9,347 nucleotides of DNA from Thermoanaerobaculia bacterium (lineage in GTDB: Bacteria > Acidobacteriota > Thermoanaerobaculia > Gp7-AA8): contig JAMPYE010000151.1 of the NCBI GenBank assembly GCA_023700825.1, positions 1 to 9,347 of the forward strand, read 5' to 3'. Position 1 is the stretch's first letter. Each line of letters opens with the position of its first letter. Shown piece after piece: positions 1 through 6,363 of the stretch. Below the pieces are notes generated by a model, which did no database searches, was not told where the DNA came from, and saw only the letters and a program-made list of their open reading frames with translations. The translations under genes and the position numbers were made by a program.

Positions 1-24
1 GCCTTGCCTGCGAGTTCACGAACG

Positions 25-51
25 AAAAAGGGCGGCCGCGAGGCCGCCCTT
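25..51 (-). terminator. Intrinsic terminator of the M4 protease gene
   Basis: Positions 30-37 (GGGCGGCC) pair perfectly with 42-49 (GGCCGCCC) around a four-base loop. Flanking A/T pairs at 28-29 and 50-51 extend the stem to 10 bp. Read on the minus strand, the stem is followed by a run of five T (25-29 as A on the plus strand). This is a classic Rho-independent terminator about 20 bases past the protease stop codon. On the plus strand no T run follows, so it works for leftward transcription. Confidence 0.88.
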
Positions 52-72
52 CCCGTTGCCGAGTGAAGCCGG

Positions 73-1686
73 TTAGTTGACGTTGATTCCCGAGAAGGCG
101 GCGGCGACCGCCGCGCGCTCGGCAGACGAGGCGCCGTACAGATCGGACGCCGCGTTGAGTGCGGCGGCGCGGGCCGCTGCGAAGTTTGTGTTCGAGGTCA
201 TGTAGACGTCGAGCGCGCGGAACCAGATCTTCGCGGCCTTGTCGAGGCCGATGCCGCCCACGTTGCTCGAGTTGCACTTGCTCGTGCCGCCGTTGGCGAG
301 CAGGTAGAACATGTGGTTCGCCGGGCCGGAGGAGTAGTGGACGTCGAGCGAGCCGAGCGTCGACGACCAGCAGGCGGGCGAGCGCCCGTCTTTCGCGGGA
401 TCGTCCATGTAGCGGAGCGCGCGCGTCTGCACGAACGTTCCGGTCGACCAGTTCGAGCGCCAGATGCGCTCGCCGATCCACCAGTCGGGCGTGTCGCTCG
501 CGGATCCCGAGTAGAACTCGACCGCGGTGCCGAAGATGTCGGAGGTCGACTCGTTGAGGCCTCCTGACTCGCCGGAGTAGGTGAGGCCGGCGGTGCGCGA
601 GGTGACGCCGTGCGTCATCTCGTGGCCCGCGACGTCGATCGAGACGAGCGGGTAGAAGGTCGAGGCGCCGTCACCGTAGGTCATGCAGAAGCACGAGTCG
701 CTCCAGAAGGCGTTCTCGTAGTTGCGGCTGTAGTGGACGCGCGAGTAGGTCTTGGAGCCGTTCCCGTCGATTCCGTTCCGGCCGAGAACCAACTTGAAGT
801 AGTCCCAGGTCGTCTGCAGGCCGTAGTGCGCATCGGCGGCAGCCGTGGCGACGTTGGTGTTCGTGCGGTTGCCGTCGCCAAACGTGCTGGTCGCGCTCGA
901 GACGATCGAGCCGCCGCGGGTGCTGTTCGCCATGTTCAGCGTGTAGTTGCCGAGGCCGCTCGCGGCCGTTCCGACGCCGCGGCCGGTGTCCTGCATCGTC
1001 CACGAAGTGGTGGTGGGGTGGTTGACGTTGAGCGTCACGTCGCCCGACCACATCGTGCGGCCGGTCGCGGTCGCAGGCACGACGGCGGTCGAGCCGCCAC
1101 CGCTGCCGGGCTTGGCGGTCTCGAGCGAGTCGAACGAGAAGGCGACCTCGCCGGTGTGCGCGTCGACGAAGAAGTCGTGCTGCGACGGATGCGTGGAGTC
1201 GTTCTCGACGAACGCGCGAACGTGCCAGGTGAGGCGGGTCGCTGCCGAGCGCTCACCCGCGGGGAGAACCGTGAGCGTCGCCGAAGGGCTGTCGTATCCC
1301 CCGACGGCGTTCATCCGCGCCATGGCGATCGAGACCGCCGTCGCCTCGGAGATGGCGGGAGTCGTGTTGACCTTGAGGTCCTTGCGCAGCGAGCTCGTCA
1401 CGGTGACGCGGCCCTTCGAGTCGACGTGGCTGATGGCCTCGCCTTCGAAGACGCGAACACCGTCGACGAACTGGTCGAAGCGAACGTGCGTCTGGCCGAG
1501 CTGGTCGGTGAAGCCGCGCTTCTGCTTGAGCTCGCGGTCGGCGTCGACCAAGCCGTAGGCCTTCGCGTTGGCGCGGAAGTGGGCCATCGAGGCCTCGAAT
1601 GCGCGAGGGTTGGCGTTTCCGTTCTGGGCAAACGCGGCGCCCGCTGCCATGAGGACGAGGATCGAGGCCGTGAGGATCTTCTTCAT
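73..1686 (-). CDS. Secreted M4 (thermolysin-family) zinc metalloprotease, preproenzyme
   Basis: A 537-residue secreted endopeptidase precursor. Residues 1-20 form a signal peptide (MKK, hydrophobic core, AFA cleavage site before Gln21). Residues about 45-185 look like the FTP and PepSY propeptide domains that act as chaperone and inhibitor. A Gly/Ser linker (about 194-199) leads into the catalytic domain. The zinc motif HEMTH (355-359) gives His355, catalytic Glu356 and His359. The third ligand is Glu379 in GGLNES, followed by Asp383. His450 in LDVHYSSG matches the transition-state histidine of thermolysin. Four cysteines (332, 334, 439, 471) lie in the catalytic region, so disulfides are likely, as in pseudolysin-type members. 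Length is normal for the family and there is no extra C-terminal domain. The start at 1686 was chosen over an in-frame ATG at 1749 because the signal peptide begins there and AGGAGAG lies just upstream (1691-1697). The likely role is degradation of external protein for nutrition. The substrate cannot be read from the sequence. Confidence 0.95.
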   Translation of the reverse strand: MKKILTASILVLMAAGAAFAQNGNANPRAFEASMAHFRANAKAYGLVDADRELKQKRGFTDQLGQTHVRFDQFVDGVRVFEGEAISHVDSKGRVTVTSSLRKDLKVNTTPAISEATAVSIAMARMNAVGGYDSPSATLTVLPAGERSAATRLTWHVRAFVENDSTHPSQHDFFVDAHTGEVAFSFDSLETAKPGSGGGSTAVVPATATGRTMWSGDVTLNVNHPTTTSWTMQDTGRGVGTAASGLGNYTLNMANSTRGGSIVSSATSTFGDGNRTNTNVATAAADAHYGLQTTWDYFKLVLGRNGIDGNGSKTYSRVHYSRNYENAFWSDSCFCMTYGDGASTFYPLVSIDVAGHEMTHGVTSRTAGLTYSGESGGLNESTSDIFGTAVEFYSGSASDTPDWWIGERIWRSNWSTGTFVQTRALRYMDDPAKDGRSPACWSSTLGSLDVHYSSGPANHMFYLLANGGTSKCNSSNVGGIGLDKAAKIWFRALDVYMTSNTNFAAARAAALNAASDLYGASSAERAAVAAAFSGINVN

Positions 1687-1690
1687 TAAT

Positions 1691-1697
1691 CTCTCCT
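1691..1697 (-). promoter_or_regulatory. Ribosome binding site fixing the protease start
   Basis: On the minus strand AGGAGAG lies four bases before the ATG at 1686 (six from the AGGAG core). It supports this start rather than the in-frame ATG at 1749, which would put 21 non-hydrophobic residues before the signal peptide. Confidence 0.8.
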
Positions 1698-1739
1698 GAG
1701 TTTGTCGGTCGGCTCCGGGCCGATGTTGCCTCCCTATTA

Positions 1740-1755
1740 CGCACGGCATGTACCA
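1740..1755 (-). promoter_or_regulatory. Possible sigma-54-type (-24/-12) promoter of the protease gene
   Basis: Minus-strand TGGTACATGCCGTGCG resembles the sigma-54 consensus TGGCACG-N4-TTGCW. The GG and GC pairs have the required spacing (12 bases from start to start), and T, A, C and T also match. Three or four consensus positions differ. Transcription would start near 1728 and give a leader of about 42 bases carrying a small hairpin (1709-1723). No convincing sigma-70 -35/-10 pair was seen in the same stretch. The call is weak because GG-N10-GC occurs often by chance in GC-rich DNA. Confidence 0.22.
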
Positions 1756-1980
1756 GACTGGCCTGTCGGTCTAAGTCGTTTGAATTCAGTCGATACGGTG
1801 AAGGCGGCAGTCCCGGTGGGTCAATAACCACCAGAGCGTGATCCCCCACGCGGGTCATTGTTTGGGCTTATGGGTCAATGCTGGATGTGGGGCGGCGAGG
1901 GTCCGGTGTCACCGATCGGGTACGGCAGCGCGGGTGTCTGGGCGGGTCTCCGTCGAGGATCGCCCTCGGGCGCGCGGGTC

Positions 1981-2553
1981 TCAGGCGCGGCCGCGGCTCT
2001 CGCCCGTGCCGATCCCACCAGCGATGACGTGGGCGACTCGGAGCGGCTCGGGGAGTTTCGAGTGGGTGGCGAAGCGCTTCACGACCCGCTCTGCTTCCGC
2101 GCGTTCGATGCCGACACGCTGCACCCAGACGCCAGCGAGCGGCTCCATCGCGCCGAGTAGCTCGACCATGCGCCACTTGCGCGCGCCGCCGCGGACGTGA
2201 CCGAGCAGGGCGTCGCGCACCGCGTCGCGATCTGGTTCGTGCCGTGCGACGACGAGCAGCGGGACACCGAGTTCGCGGTGGATCGCGAACGCATCGACGA
2301 CGTTGAAGCCCGCCATCGCGATCCCCTGCAGCATCACGAGTTGAATCTGCGGCGCAAAGCGCGAGCCGGTGAGGAGGCGGAGGATCTCGCGCGTCGCGTT
2401 CGCGCCGTCGCGCCGGACTTTGCCCGTGAGCACTCCGTCGAGCCGGTTCCCCGCGAAGACGACGCCGACGATCGCGACGTCGCCCCGGTGCGCTCGCGCG
2501 AACGGCGCATCGTCGAAGGCGACGACCTGCGAGATCGGCTTGCGCGCGCGCAC
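1981..2553 (-). CDS. DUF99 family protein, endonuclease V-like fold
   Basis: A 190-residue protein with the full pattern of the DUF99 family (Pfam PF01949). It has an N-terminal Asp-Asp pair in AFDDAPF (12-18), VVGVVF-type strand 1 (about 28-33), the LDGVL turn (38-42), the signature GIAMAGFNVVD (77-87), a second strand with VPLLVVARHEPD (97-108), and the C-terminal HSKLPEPLRVAHVIAGG (164-180) ending in ESRGRA. DUF99 proteins share the RNase H-like fold of endonuclease V (known from the family); their substrate and role are not established, and many members are archaeal. The start is GTG at 2553, with GGAGGA at 2563-2568. Longer in-frame starts would run back into the upstream propeller gene and add a Ser/Arg/Gly-rich tail with no family match. 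Only 16 bases separate it from that gene's stop, so the two are co-transcribed and perhaps translationally coupled. Family membership is firm; nuclease activity is inference. Confidence 0.88.
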   Translation of the reverse strand: MRARKPISQVVAFDDAPFARAHRGDVAIVGVVFAGNRLDGVLTGKVRRDGANATREILRLLTGSRFAPQIQLVMLQGIAMAGFNVVDAFAIHRELGVPLLVVARHEPDRDAVRDALLGHVRGGARKWRMVELLGAMEPLAGVWVQRVGIERAEAERVVKRFATHSKLPEPLRVAHVIAGGIGTGESRGRA

Positions 2554-2562
2554 GGTCGTTCG

Positions 2563-2568
2563 TCCTCC
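2563..2568 (-). promoter_or_regulatory. Ribosome binding site of the DUF99 gene
   Basis: Minus-strand GGAGGA lies nine bases before the GTG at 2553 and two bases past the TGA (2570-2572) of the upstream gene. This decides the non-ATG start and ties the two genes together. Confidence 0.75.
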
Positions 2569-2569
2569 G

Positions 2570-3445
2570 TCAGGGAGCGATCGACTTGTACCGGATTCTG
2601 TAGATGTCGAGCCGCCCCTGCGATGCTCCCTCCCTGTGCGAGGTGAAGTAGAGCACTCCGGGTTCCGAGGAGTTGATCGAGGGCCCGAGGTTCCATCCGC
2701 CATCCACGTTCACCGCGCCGCCGAGCCTAACGGGAGCGCTCCAGCGCCCGTCGGTCAACTGCGTCGCGTAGAGGTGCATCTCCTCCTTGTCTTTCGGCTT
2801 GCGACTGAAGACCAGTGTGCGGCCGTCGTGCAGCCAGGCGGCATCGAAGTCGTCCTCCTCGGAATTCAGGGGCGACGGCAGCGCCAGCGCCTCGCTCCAT
2901 CCATCGTTCGAGCGCGTCGCGACGAAGAGGTCGTGAAGCCCGAGGCCGCCGCGGCCGTCCGAGGCGAAGAGGAGCGTCGATCCGTCGGCGCTGAGCGACG
3001 GCGCCCACTCGTCCCCCTTCGAATTCACGTTCGCACCGAGGTTCTGCGGAGCGCCGTACTGCCCCTTCGCGGCGTCGAATGGCACGAAGTAGATGTCGTC
3101 CCCACCCGCTCCTCCGGGCCGGTTCGAGAAGAAGTAGACGCCACTTCCGTCGCGAGCGAAGAACGGGTCGAAGTCCTTGAAGCCGCTGTTGAACGGAACG
3201 GGGCGCGGCGCCTGCCACGTGCCGCCGTTCTCGACGGTCTCCCAGATGTCCCATTCACCGGGGCCGCCCGACCAGCCGATCGTTCCCCACAGCATCCGTT
3301 TCCCGTCGGGAGAAAAGGAGATGCGGATCTCCGTGTTCGCCGTAGAGACGAGTCCCGGCCGTACAACTTCGGCGTCGCCGGCAAAGACGATCGGGCTTCG
3401 GTCCGCAACGGCGAGAGCGATCGCGAAAAGGTATGTGGCGAGCAT
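2570..3445 (-). CDS. Secreted PD40/WD40-like beta-propeller protein (TolB-like)
   Basis: A 291-residue protein with a hydrophobic N-terminus (about 1-22, ending VFA) that looks like a signal peptide, so it is probably periplasmic or surface-exposed. Five repeats of the PD40 type (PF07676) follow, with the pattern aromatic or P-S/F-x-D-G-x-x-L/V-x-F-x-S. They start near residues 40 (ISFSPDGKRMLW), 91 (PFFARDGSGVYFFSNR), 147 (PSLSADGSTLLFASD), 200 (AAWLHDGRTLVFSRK) and 254 (PSINSSEPGVLYFTSHR). Most are followed by a D-[IL]-[YF] or similar strand (DIYFVPFD, DLFVATRS, DIYRIRY). Five copies may make a small or incomplete propeller, or one completed by the N- and C-terminal strands. Such proteins usually act as binding scaffolds, and no catalytic residues are evident. 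The start ATG at 3445 has GGAGG at 3452-3456. The gene lies between a small membrane protein gene and the DUF99 gene. Its ligand cannot be told. Confidence 0.85.
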   Translation of the reverse strand: MLATYLFAIALAVADRSPIVFAGDAEVVRPGLVSTANTEIRISFSPDGKRMLWGTIGWSGGPGEWDIWETVENGGTWQAPRPVPFNSGFKDFDPFFARDGSGVYFFSNRPGGAGGDDIYFVPFDAAKGQYGAPQNLGANVNSKGDEWAPSLSADGSTLLFASDGRGGLGLHDLFVATRSNDGWSEALALPSPLNSEEDDFDAAWLHDGRTLVFSRKPKDKEEMHLYATQLTDGRWSAPVRLGGAVNVDGGWNLGPSINSSEPGVLYFTSHREGASQGRLDIYRIRYKSIAP

Positions 3446-3523
3446 CGGACGCCTCCGTCGGGATCGTAGTCGGAAAGTCGGCGGCGCGAAAGCTTCGAAC
3501 CGATCGCGAGCGGCCGTGCGGCG

Positions 3524-3802
3524 TCAGCCCTCTACACCCGCGCCGGAGCCCGCCGATCCGGTGACGAGCTTCCTTGCGAGCGCGATCGTGGCGACGAGCG
3601 CCCACGTTCCCTCCAGCACGACGAAAGGCATGAAGTCGATCATCCACGACGACAGGCAGGCGAGCGCGCCGCCGGCGAGGTTGAGCGCGATGTACGGATA
3701 GCCGTTTGCGCGCAGGAGGCCGAAGAGATTCAGGAAGAACGCGAGGAGCAGAAGGCCGACGCCGATCGATCCGATGAGCGTTGCGTTGGCGGCGGGAAAC
3801 AC
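3524..3802 (-). CDS. Small three-helix membrane protein, CBU_0592-like
   Basis: A 92-residue integral membrane protein with hydrophobic segments at about 8-29, 36-53 and 57-77, then a Gly/Ser-rich tail. The pattern of a Gly-rich first helix, the loop ANGYPYIALNLAGG (32-45) and a Trp in the third helix (TWALVATIAL) resembles the CBU_0592-like family of about 80 residues. The function of that family is unknown. The start is GTG at 3802: an in-frame TAA lies five codons upstream, so no longer start exists apart from an unlikely CTG. No Shine-Dalgarno sequence precedes it. It is the first gene of the leftward group, 78 bases before the propeller gene. The coding call is well supported by hydrophobic layout and codon bias; the family name is from recognition of the pattern. 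Confidence 0.72.
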   Translation of the reverse strand: MFPAANATLIGSIGVGLLLLAFFLNLFGLLRANGYPYIALNLAGGALACLSSWMIDFMPFVVLEGTWALVATIALARKLVTGSAGSGAGVEG

Positions 3803-3811
3803 GGTCAGGCG

Positions 3812-3817
3812 ATGTTA
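3812..3817 (-). promoter_or_regulatory. Possible -10 element for a leaderless leftward transcript
   Basis: Minus-strand TAACAT (four of six to TATAAT, fitting TANNNT) lies nine bases before the GTG at 3802. Initiation about seven bases downstream would start the mRNA almost at the start codon, which would fit the lack of a Shine-Dalgarno sequence. No good -35 is visible 16-18 bases upstream. Confidence 0.22.
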
Positions 3818-3852
3818 CCGATTGCGCCCGGCGGCCGCCATCCCGGCATGGC

Positions 3853-3861
3853 TGCCATAAT
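3853..3861 (+). promoter_or_regulatory. Extended -10 promoter element before the YfhO-like gene
   Basis: TGCCATAAT fits an extended -10 (TG-N-CATAAT, five of six in the hexamer). The hexamer ends eight bases before the GTG at 3870, so transcription would begin within about two bases of the start codon, giving a leaderless or near-leaderless mRNA. The -35 position (about 3833-3838, GGCCGC) does not match the consensus, which is tolerable for extended -10 promoters. Confidence 0.35.
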
Positions 3862-3869
3862 GGGACTCC

Positions 3870-6200
3870 GTGCTCGACTCGTGTCTCGCCCTTGCAGGCA
3901 TCGCGGTTCCGGCCCTCGTGCTCTTCCTCGTTCTCCGAAGGCTGGAGATCTCGATCGAGCCTCGGATCGCAGCTCAGTTTCTTGCGATTTCCGTCGCGTT
4001 CGTCGGTCCGGGGCTTCTGCCGGATCGCATCACGGTTCCGGTCGACGAAGTTGCGCGCGGCTACCCGTATCGCGGAGTCGTCGGCGAGGTCACGCCGAAG
4101 AACCCGCTCACGAACGACACGGCGAAGCTCTTCCTTCCGTGGCACCAGGTTGTACGGGAAGAGCTGGCTGCCGGAAGGCTCCCACTCTGGAATCGCTACT
4201 CGTTTTCCGGCTATCCGCTGCTCGGCAATGGAGAGTCGGCGCCCTTCTCTCCGTTCTTTGTTGCGACGATCTTCGTTCCCTTGCCCAAGCAGATGGTCGC
4301 CATGGCCGGGCTCAAGATCTTCGTCGCGCTCCTGTTCGCGTATCTCGCGGCGCGACAGCGGGGCCTGTCGGCGTGGGCGGCGTGCTTCGCGTCTGCGGCA
4401 TTTTCGCTTTCGGTCTACCAGACCGTCTACCTGAACTACAGCGCCGCGACAGTCTCTGCGCTTGCACCCGCCGCGCTCTTCGCTCTGACGCTCGCCGTGG
4501 AGAGCAGGACGCGCCGTGCCTGCTTTCTCGTCTCTGCCGTCGTCGCTTCTCTGCTTGCGGCAGGGCATCCCGAGAGCGTGCTTCATGTCGCGGTCGGTTG
4601 CGGCGTGGTGCTTGCGGGGGACGCTCTCTTCTGCGCGGATCGCAGGTCCTGGCTTCGTGGATTCGGAATGGCATGCGCCGGTGCGCTGCTCGGACTCGCC
4701 GTCGCCGCGCCCGCGTGGATTCCCGTGCTCGAACAGGTACTTCAGAGCGCGCGATTCGCGGAACTGGCCTCTCACCGCGAGATGACGGAGCCGTTTCGCG
4801 TCGCCGCGGCCTGGGCGCTTCTCAGCCCTGACGCCTTCGGAAATCCGGCGCACGGCAACTGGTCCTGGATCTACAACTACTCCGTCGTCGCATCGTCGTA
4901 CGCGGGGCTCGTCACGCTCTGCTTTCTCCCCGCGGCACTCGGGCGCGGTGTTCCACGCCGGATTCTCTGGCTCGCGCTCTCCGCGACTGCACTCTTCCTC
5001 GTTTGCATGGACTGGACGTGGCTGGGTGTCCTCAACGACGTTCCGCCGCTCTCGCTGGTGGCGAACGACAAGATGCGATTCATGGTCGTTCTCCTCGCGG
5101 CGATTGCGGTGGGCGGCGTTCTCGATCACCTGAATCGCGGCGCGATTGCAATCGCGCTCTGTTCGACTGCCGTTGCGGGCTGGCTTCTCGTCGAGCTCTT
5201 CCGGCAGCACTACGGAAGTCACTTCGGCGCATGGGCGCTGCTTGCCCCTGCCGGGCTCGCAGTGGTCTGGCTCGCGATCGCCGCTTCGGGCGCGGCGCGC
5301 GCCCGTGTCGTGATCGTGGCGTTCTGCGCGACTCTTGCCGAGCTCTTCGCGTTCAACGTGCCGTTCAATGCGGCCGTCGACGAGAAGTACTTCGTCCCGC
5401 GCCTGCCGATCGTGGAGCGGCTCCGTGCAATCGCGCCTCGAGAGCCCTTCCGCATCGCAGGCCACGACTGGGTCTTTCTGCCGAACAACTCCGCGCAGTA
5501 CGGTCTCGAGGACATTCGTGGAAGCGATCCGATGGCGTGGGCTCCCTACGTGGAGTTCCTGAAGCTGGTTACGATCGATACGCCGGGCGCGGACGTGCGA
5601 AGGGTGGTCGATGCGGGATTGCCAGCGATCGACTTTCTGAACGTAAGATATCTCTTCACGGAGCCGGGCTACGAGGCGCCCGGAGGATGGACGCTTCGCT
5701 ACGAAGGTGCGGATGGACGCCTGTTCGAAAACGAAGAGGCGTTGCCCAGGTTCTTCGCGCCCGAACGCCTTCAGCATGGAGCGGGCGAGCGCTGCTGTGC
5801 TGAGCTCGGACGAATCGCGGACTTTCGAAGCGTTGCGGTGATCGAGGAGGCGGGCGGGGGGAGGACCGACTCGAACGAGGGGCTTCAGTCGATCTGGTTG
5901 GAGCAGACGCGTCCGACGCGATTCCGACTGACGCTCGATGCGTCGAGGCCGGTGCTGATCGCGTCGAGCCAGCCTGCGACGCCCGGGTGGAAGGTGATCG
6001 TGAACGGCGAAGCGTCGACCCTCGTCCGCACGAATGGCGCCTTCATCGGATTCCGCGTCCCGGCGGGACGCTCGAAGGTCGTGGTCGAGTACGCGCCGAC
6101 GTCTTTCAGGGCGAGCTGCGTGATCGCCCTTCTCGCACTCGGCGGGATGATTGCGACGTCGATTCGCCGACGGACGATCGACCGTTCCGTGCCCGGTTAA
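3870..6200 (+). CDS. YfhO-like polytopic membrane protein, probable GT-C type glycosyltransferase
   Basis: A 776-residue membrane protein. A first helix (about 5-22) and a second (about 34-50) bracket the start of an extracytoplasmic loop. That loop carries the family-type region: Asp83 in NDTAKLFLPW, LPLWN (104-108) and GYPLLGN (114-120). Eight to ten further hydrophobic segments follow between about 125 and 495, with a GHPE motif at 232-235. Residues about 500-745 form a soluble, probably outward-facing domain ending in the typical PGWKVIVNGE (705-714) and VPAGRSKVVVEYAP (730-743) beta-sandwich. A last helix (about 749-764) and a basic tail close the protein. This matches YfhO-family proteins (PF09586), some of which add sugars from lipid carriers to envelope glycans or teichoic acids (family knowledge). 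The acceptor here is unknown. The start is GTG at 3870, because a TAA lies in frame just upstream (3858-3860). There is no Shine-Dalgarno sequence. It is divergent from the CBU_0592-like gene. Confidence 0.85.
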   Translation: MLDSCLALAGIAVPALVLFLVLRRLEISIEPRIAAQFLAISVAFVGPGLLPDRITVPVDEVARGYPYRGVVGEVTPKNPLTNDTAKLFLPWHQVVREELAAGRLPLWNRYSFSGYPLLGNGESAPFSPFFVATIFVPLPKQMVAMAGLKIFVALLFAYLAARQRGLSAWAACFASAAFSLSVYQTVYLNYSAATVSALAPAALFALTLAVESRTRRACFLVSAVVASLLAAGHPESVLHVAVGCGVVLAGDALFCADRRSWLRGFGMACAGALLGLAVAAPAWIPVLEQVLQSARFAELASHREMTEPFRVAAAWALLSPDAFGNPAHGNWSWIYNYSVVASSYAGLVTLCFLPAALGRGVPRRILWLALSATALFLVCMDWTWLGVLNDVPPLSLVANDKMRFMVVLLAAIAVGGVLDHLNRGAIAIALCSTAVAGWLLVELFRQHYGSHFGAWALLAPAGLAVVWLAIAASGAARARVVIVAFCATLAELFAFNVPFNAAVDEKYFVPRLPIVERLRAIAPREPFRIAGHDWVFLPNNSAQYGLEDIRGSDPMAWAPYVEFLKLVTIDTPGADVRRVVDAGLPAIDFLNVRYLFTEPGYEAPGGWTLRYEGADGRLFENEEALPRFFAPERLQHGAGERCCAELGRIADFRSVAVIEEAGGGRTDSNEGLQSIWLEQTRPTRFRLTLDASRPVLIASSQPATPGWKVIVNGEASTLVRTNGAFIGFRVPAGRSKVVVEYAPTSFRASCVIALLALGGMIATSIRRRTIDRSVPG

Positions 6201-6363
6201 GCCAGTTGCCCATTTTGCCGGTGCCGGAATCGTGAAGAAGGGCGCGGCCGCCGTGTCCGCGCTGATCTCGTCACCTCGCGGCTGCGGCCGGGCTCTCGGG
6301 CAGTGTGGAGATCATGCAGTCGTCGGAATCTTCCCAAAATCGAATCCGTTCGTTTTGACGACC
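6201..6363. other. 163-base gap between the YfhO-like and radical SAM genes
   Basis: No convincing terminator for the upstream gene and no strong sigma-70 promoter were found. The best -10-like hexamer is CAAAAT at 6335-6340, without a -35. The gap carries a possible 14-codon reading frame (6314-6358) described in the findings. Read-through from the YfhO-like gene is therefore possible, but the gap is long for an operon. Confidence 0.4.

Larger units (their letters stand above)
1687..1980. other. 294-base intergenic region between the DUF99 and protease genes
   Basis: I see no gene here: the frames crossing it are low-complexity or run antisense into neighbours. It holds the protease ribosome binding site, the sigma-54-like site at 1740-1755, and a 5-bp hairpin GGTGG/CCACC at 1815-1819/1828-1832. 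It also holds three copies of GGGTCAWT (1818-1825, 1852-1859, 1872-1879) and a weak CGAGG/CCTCG stem at 1954-1968 soon after the DUF99 stop. That last stem has no T run, so it is not a good terminator. The region probably serves as the protease control region. Confidence 0.55.

Noticed and set aside
610..1689. A 359-codon plus-strand frame antisense to the protease gene.
   Set aside because: Low-complexity Arg/Val/Gly/Ala translation with no domain; the protease on the other strand has all its catalytic motifs.
1253..1858. A 201-codon minus-strand frame that starts in the intergenic gap and runs into the protease gene in another frame.
   Set aside because: Most of it overlaps the protease coding sequence out of frame, and its unique first part shows no ribosome binding site or domain.
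3463..3468. A minus-strand TACGAT as a -10 box for the propeller gene.
   Set aside because: Transcription would start on the ribosome binding site itself, and the -35 match is poor. Co-transcription with the upstream small membrane gene is simpler.
3255..5777. An 840-codon open frame on the minus strand across the YfhO-like gene and the propeller gene start.
   Set aside because: Its translation is Arg/Glu/Asp-rich with no domain pattern, and it overlaps three well-supported genes. It is a shadow of GC-rich codon bias.
6151..6363. An N-terminal extension of the radical SAM protein from an upstream ATG or GTG.
   Set aside because: The extra residues are not hydrophobic or domain-like, the upstream ATG lies inside the YfhO-like gene, and the enzyme core begins normally after the ATG at 6364.
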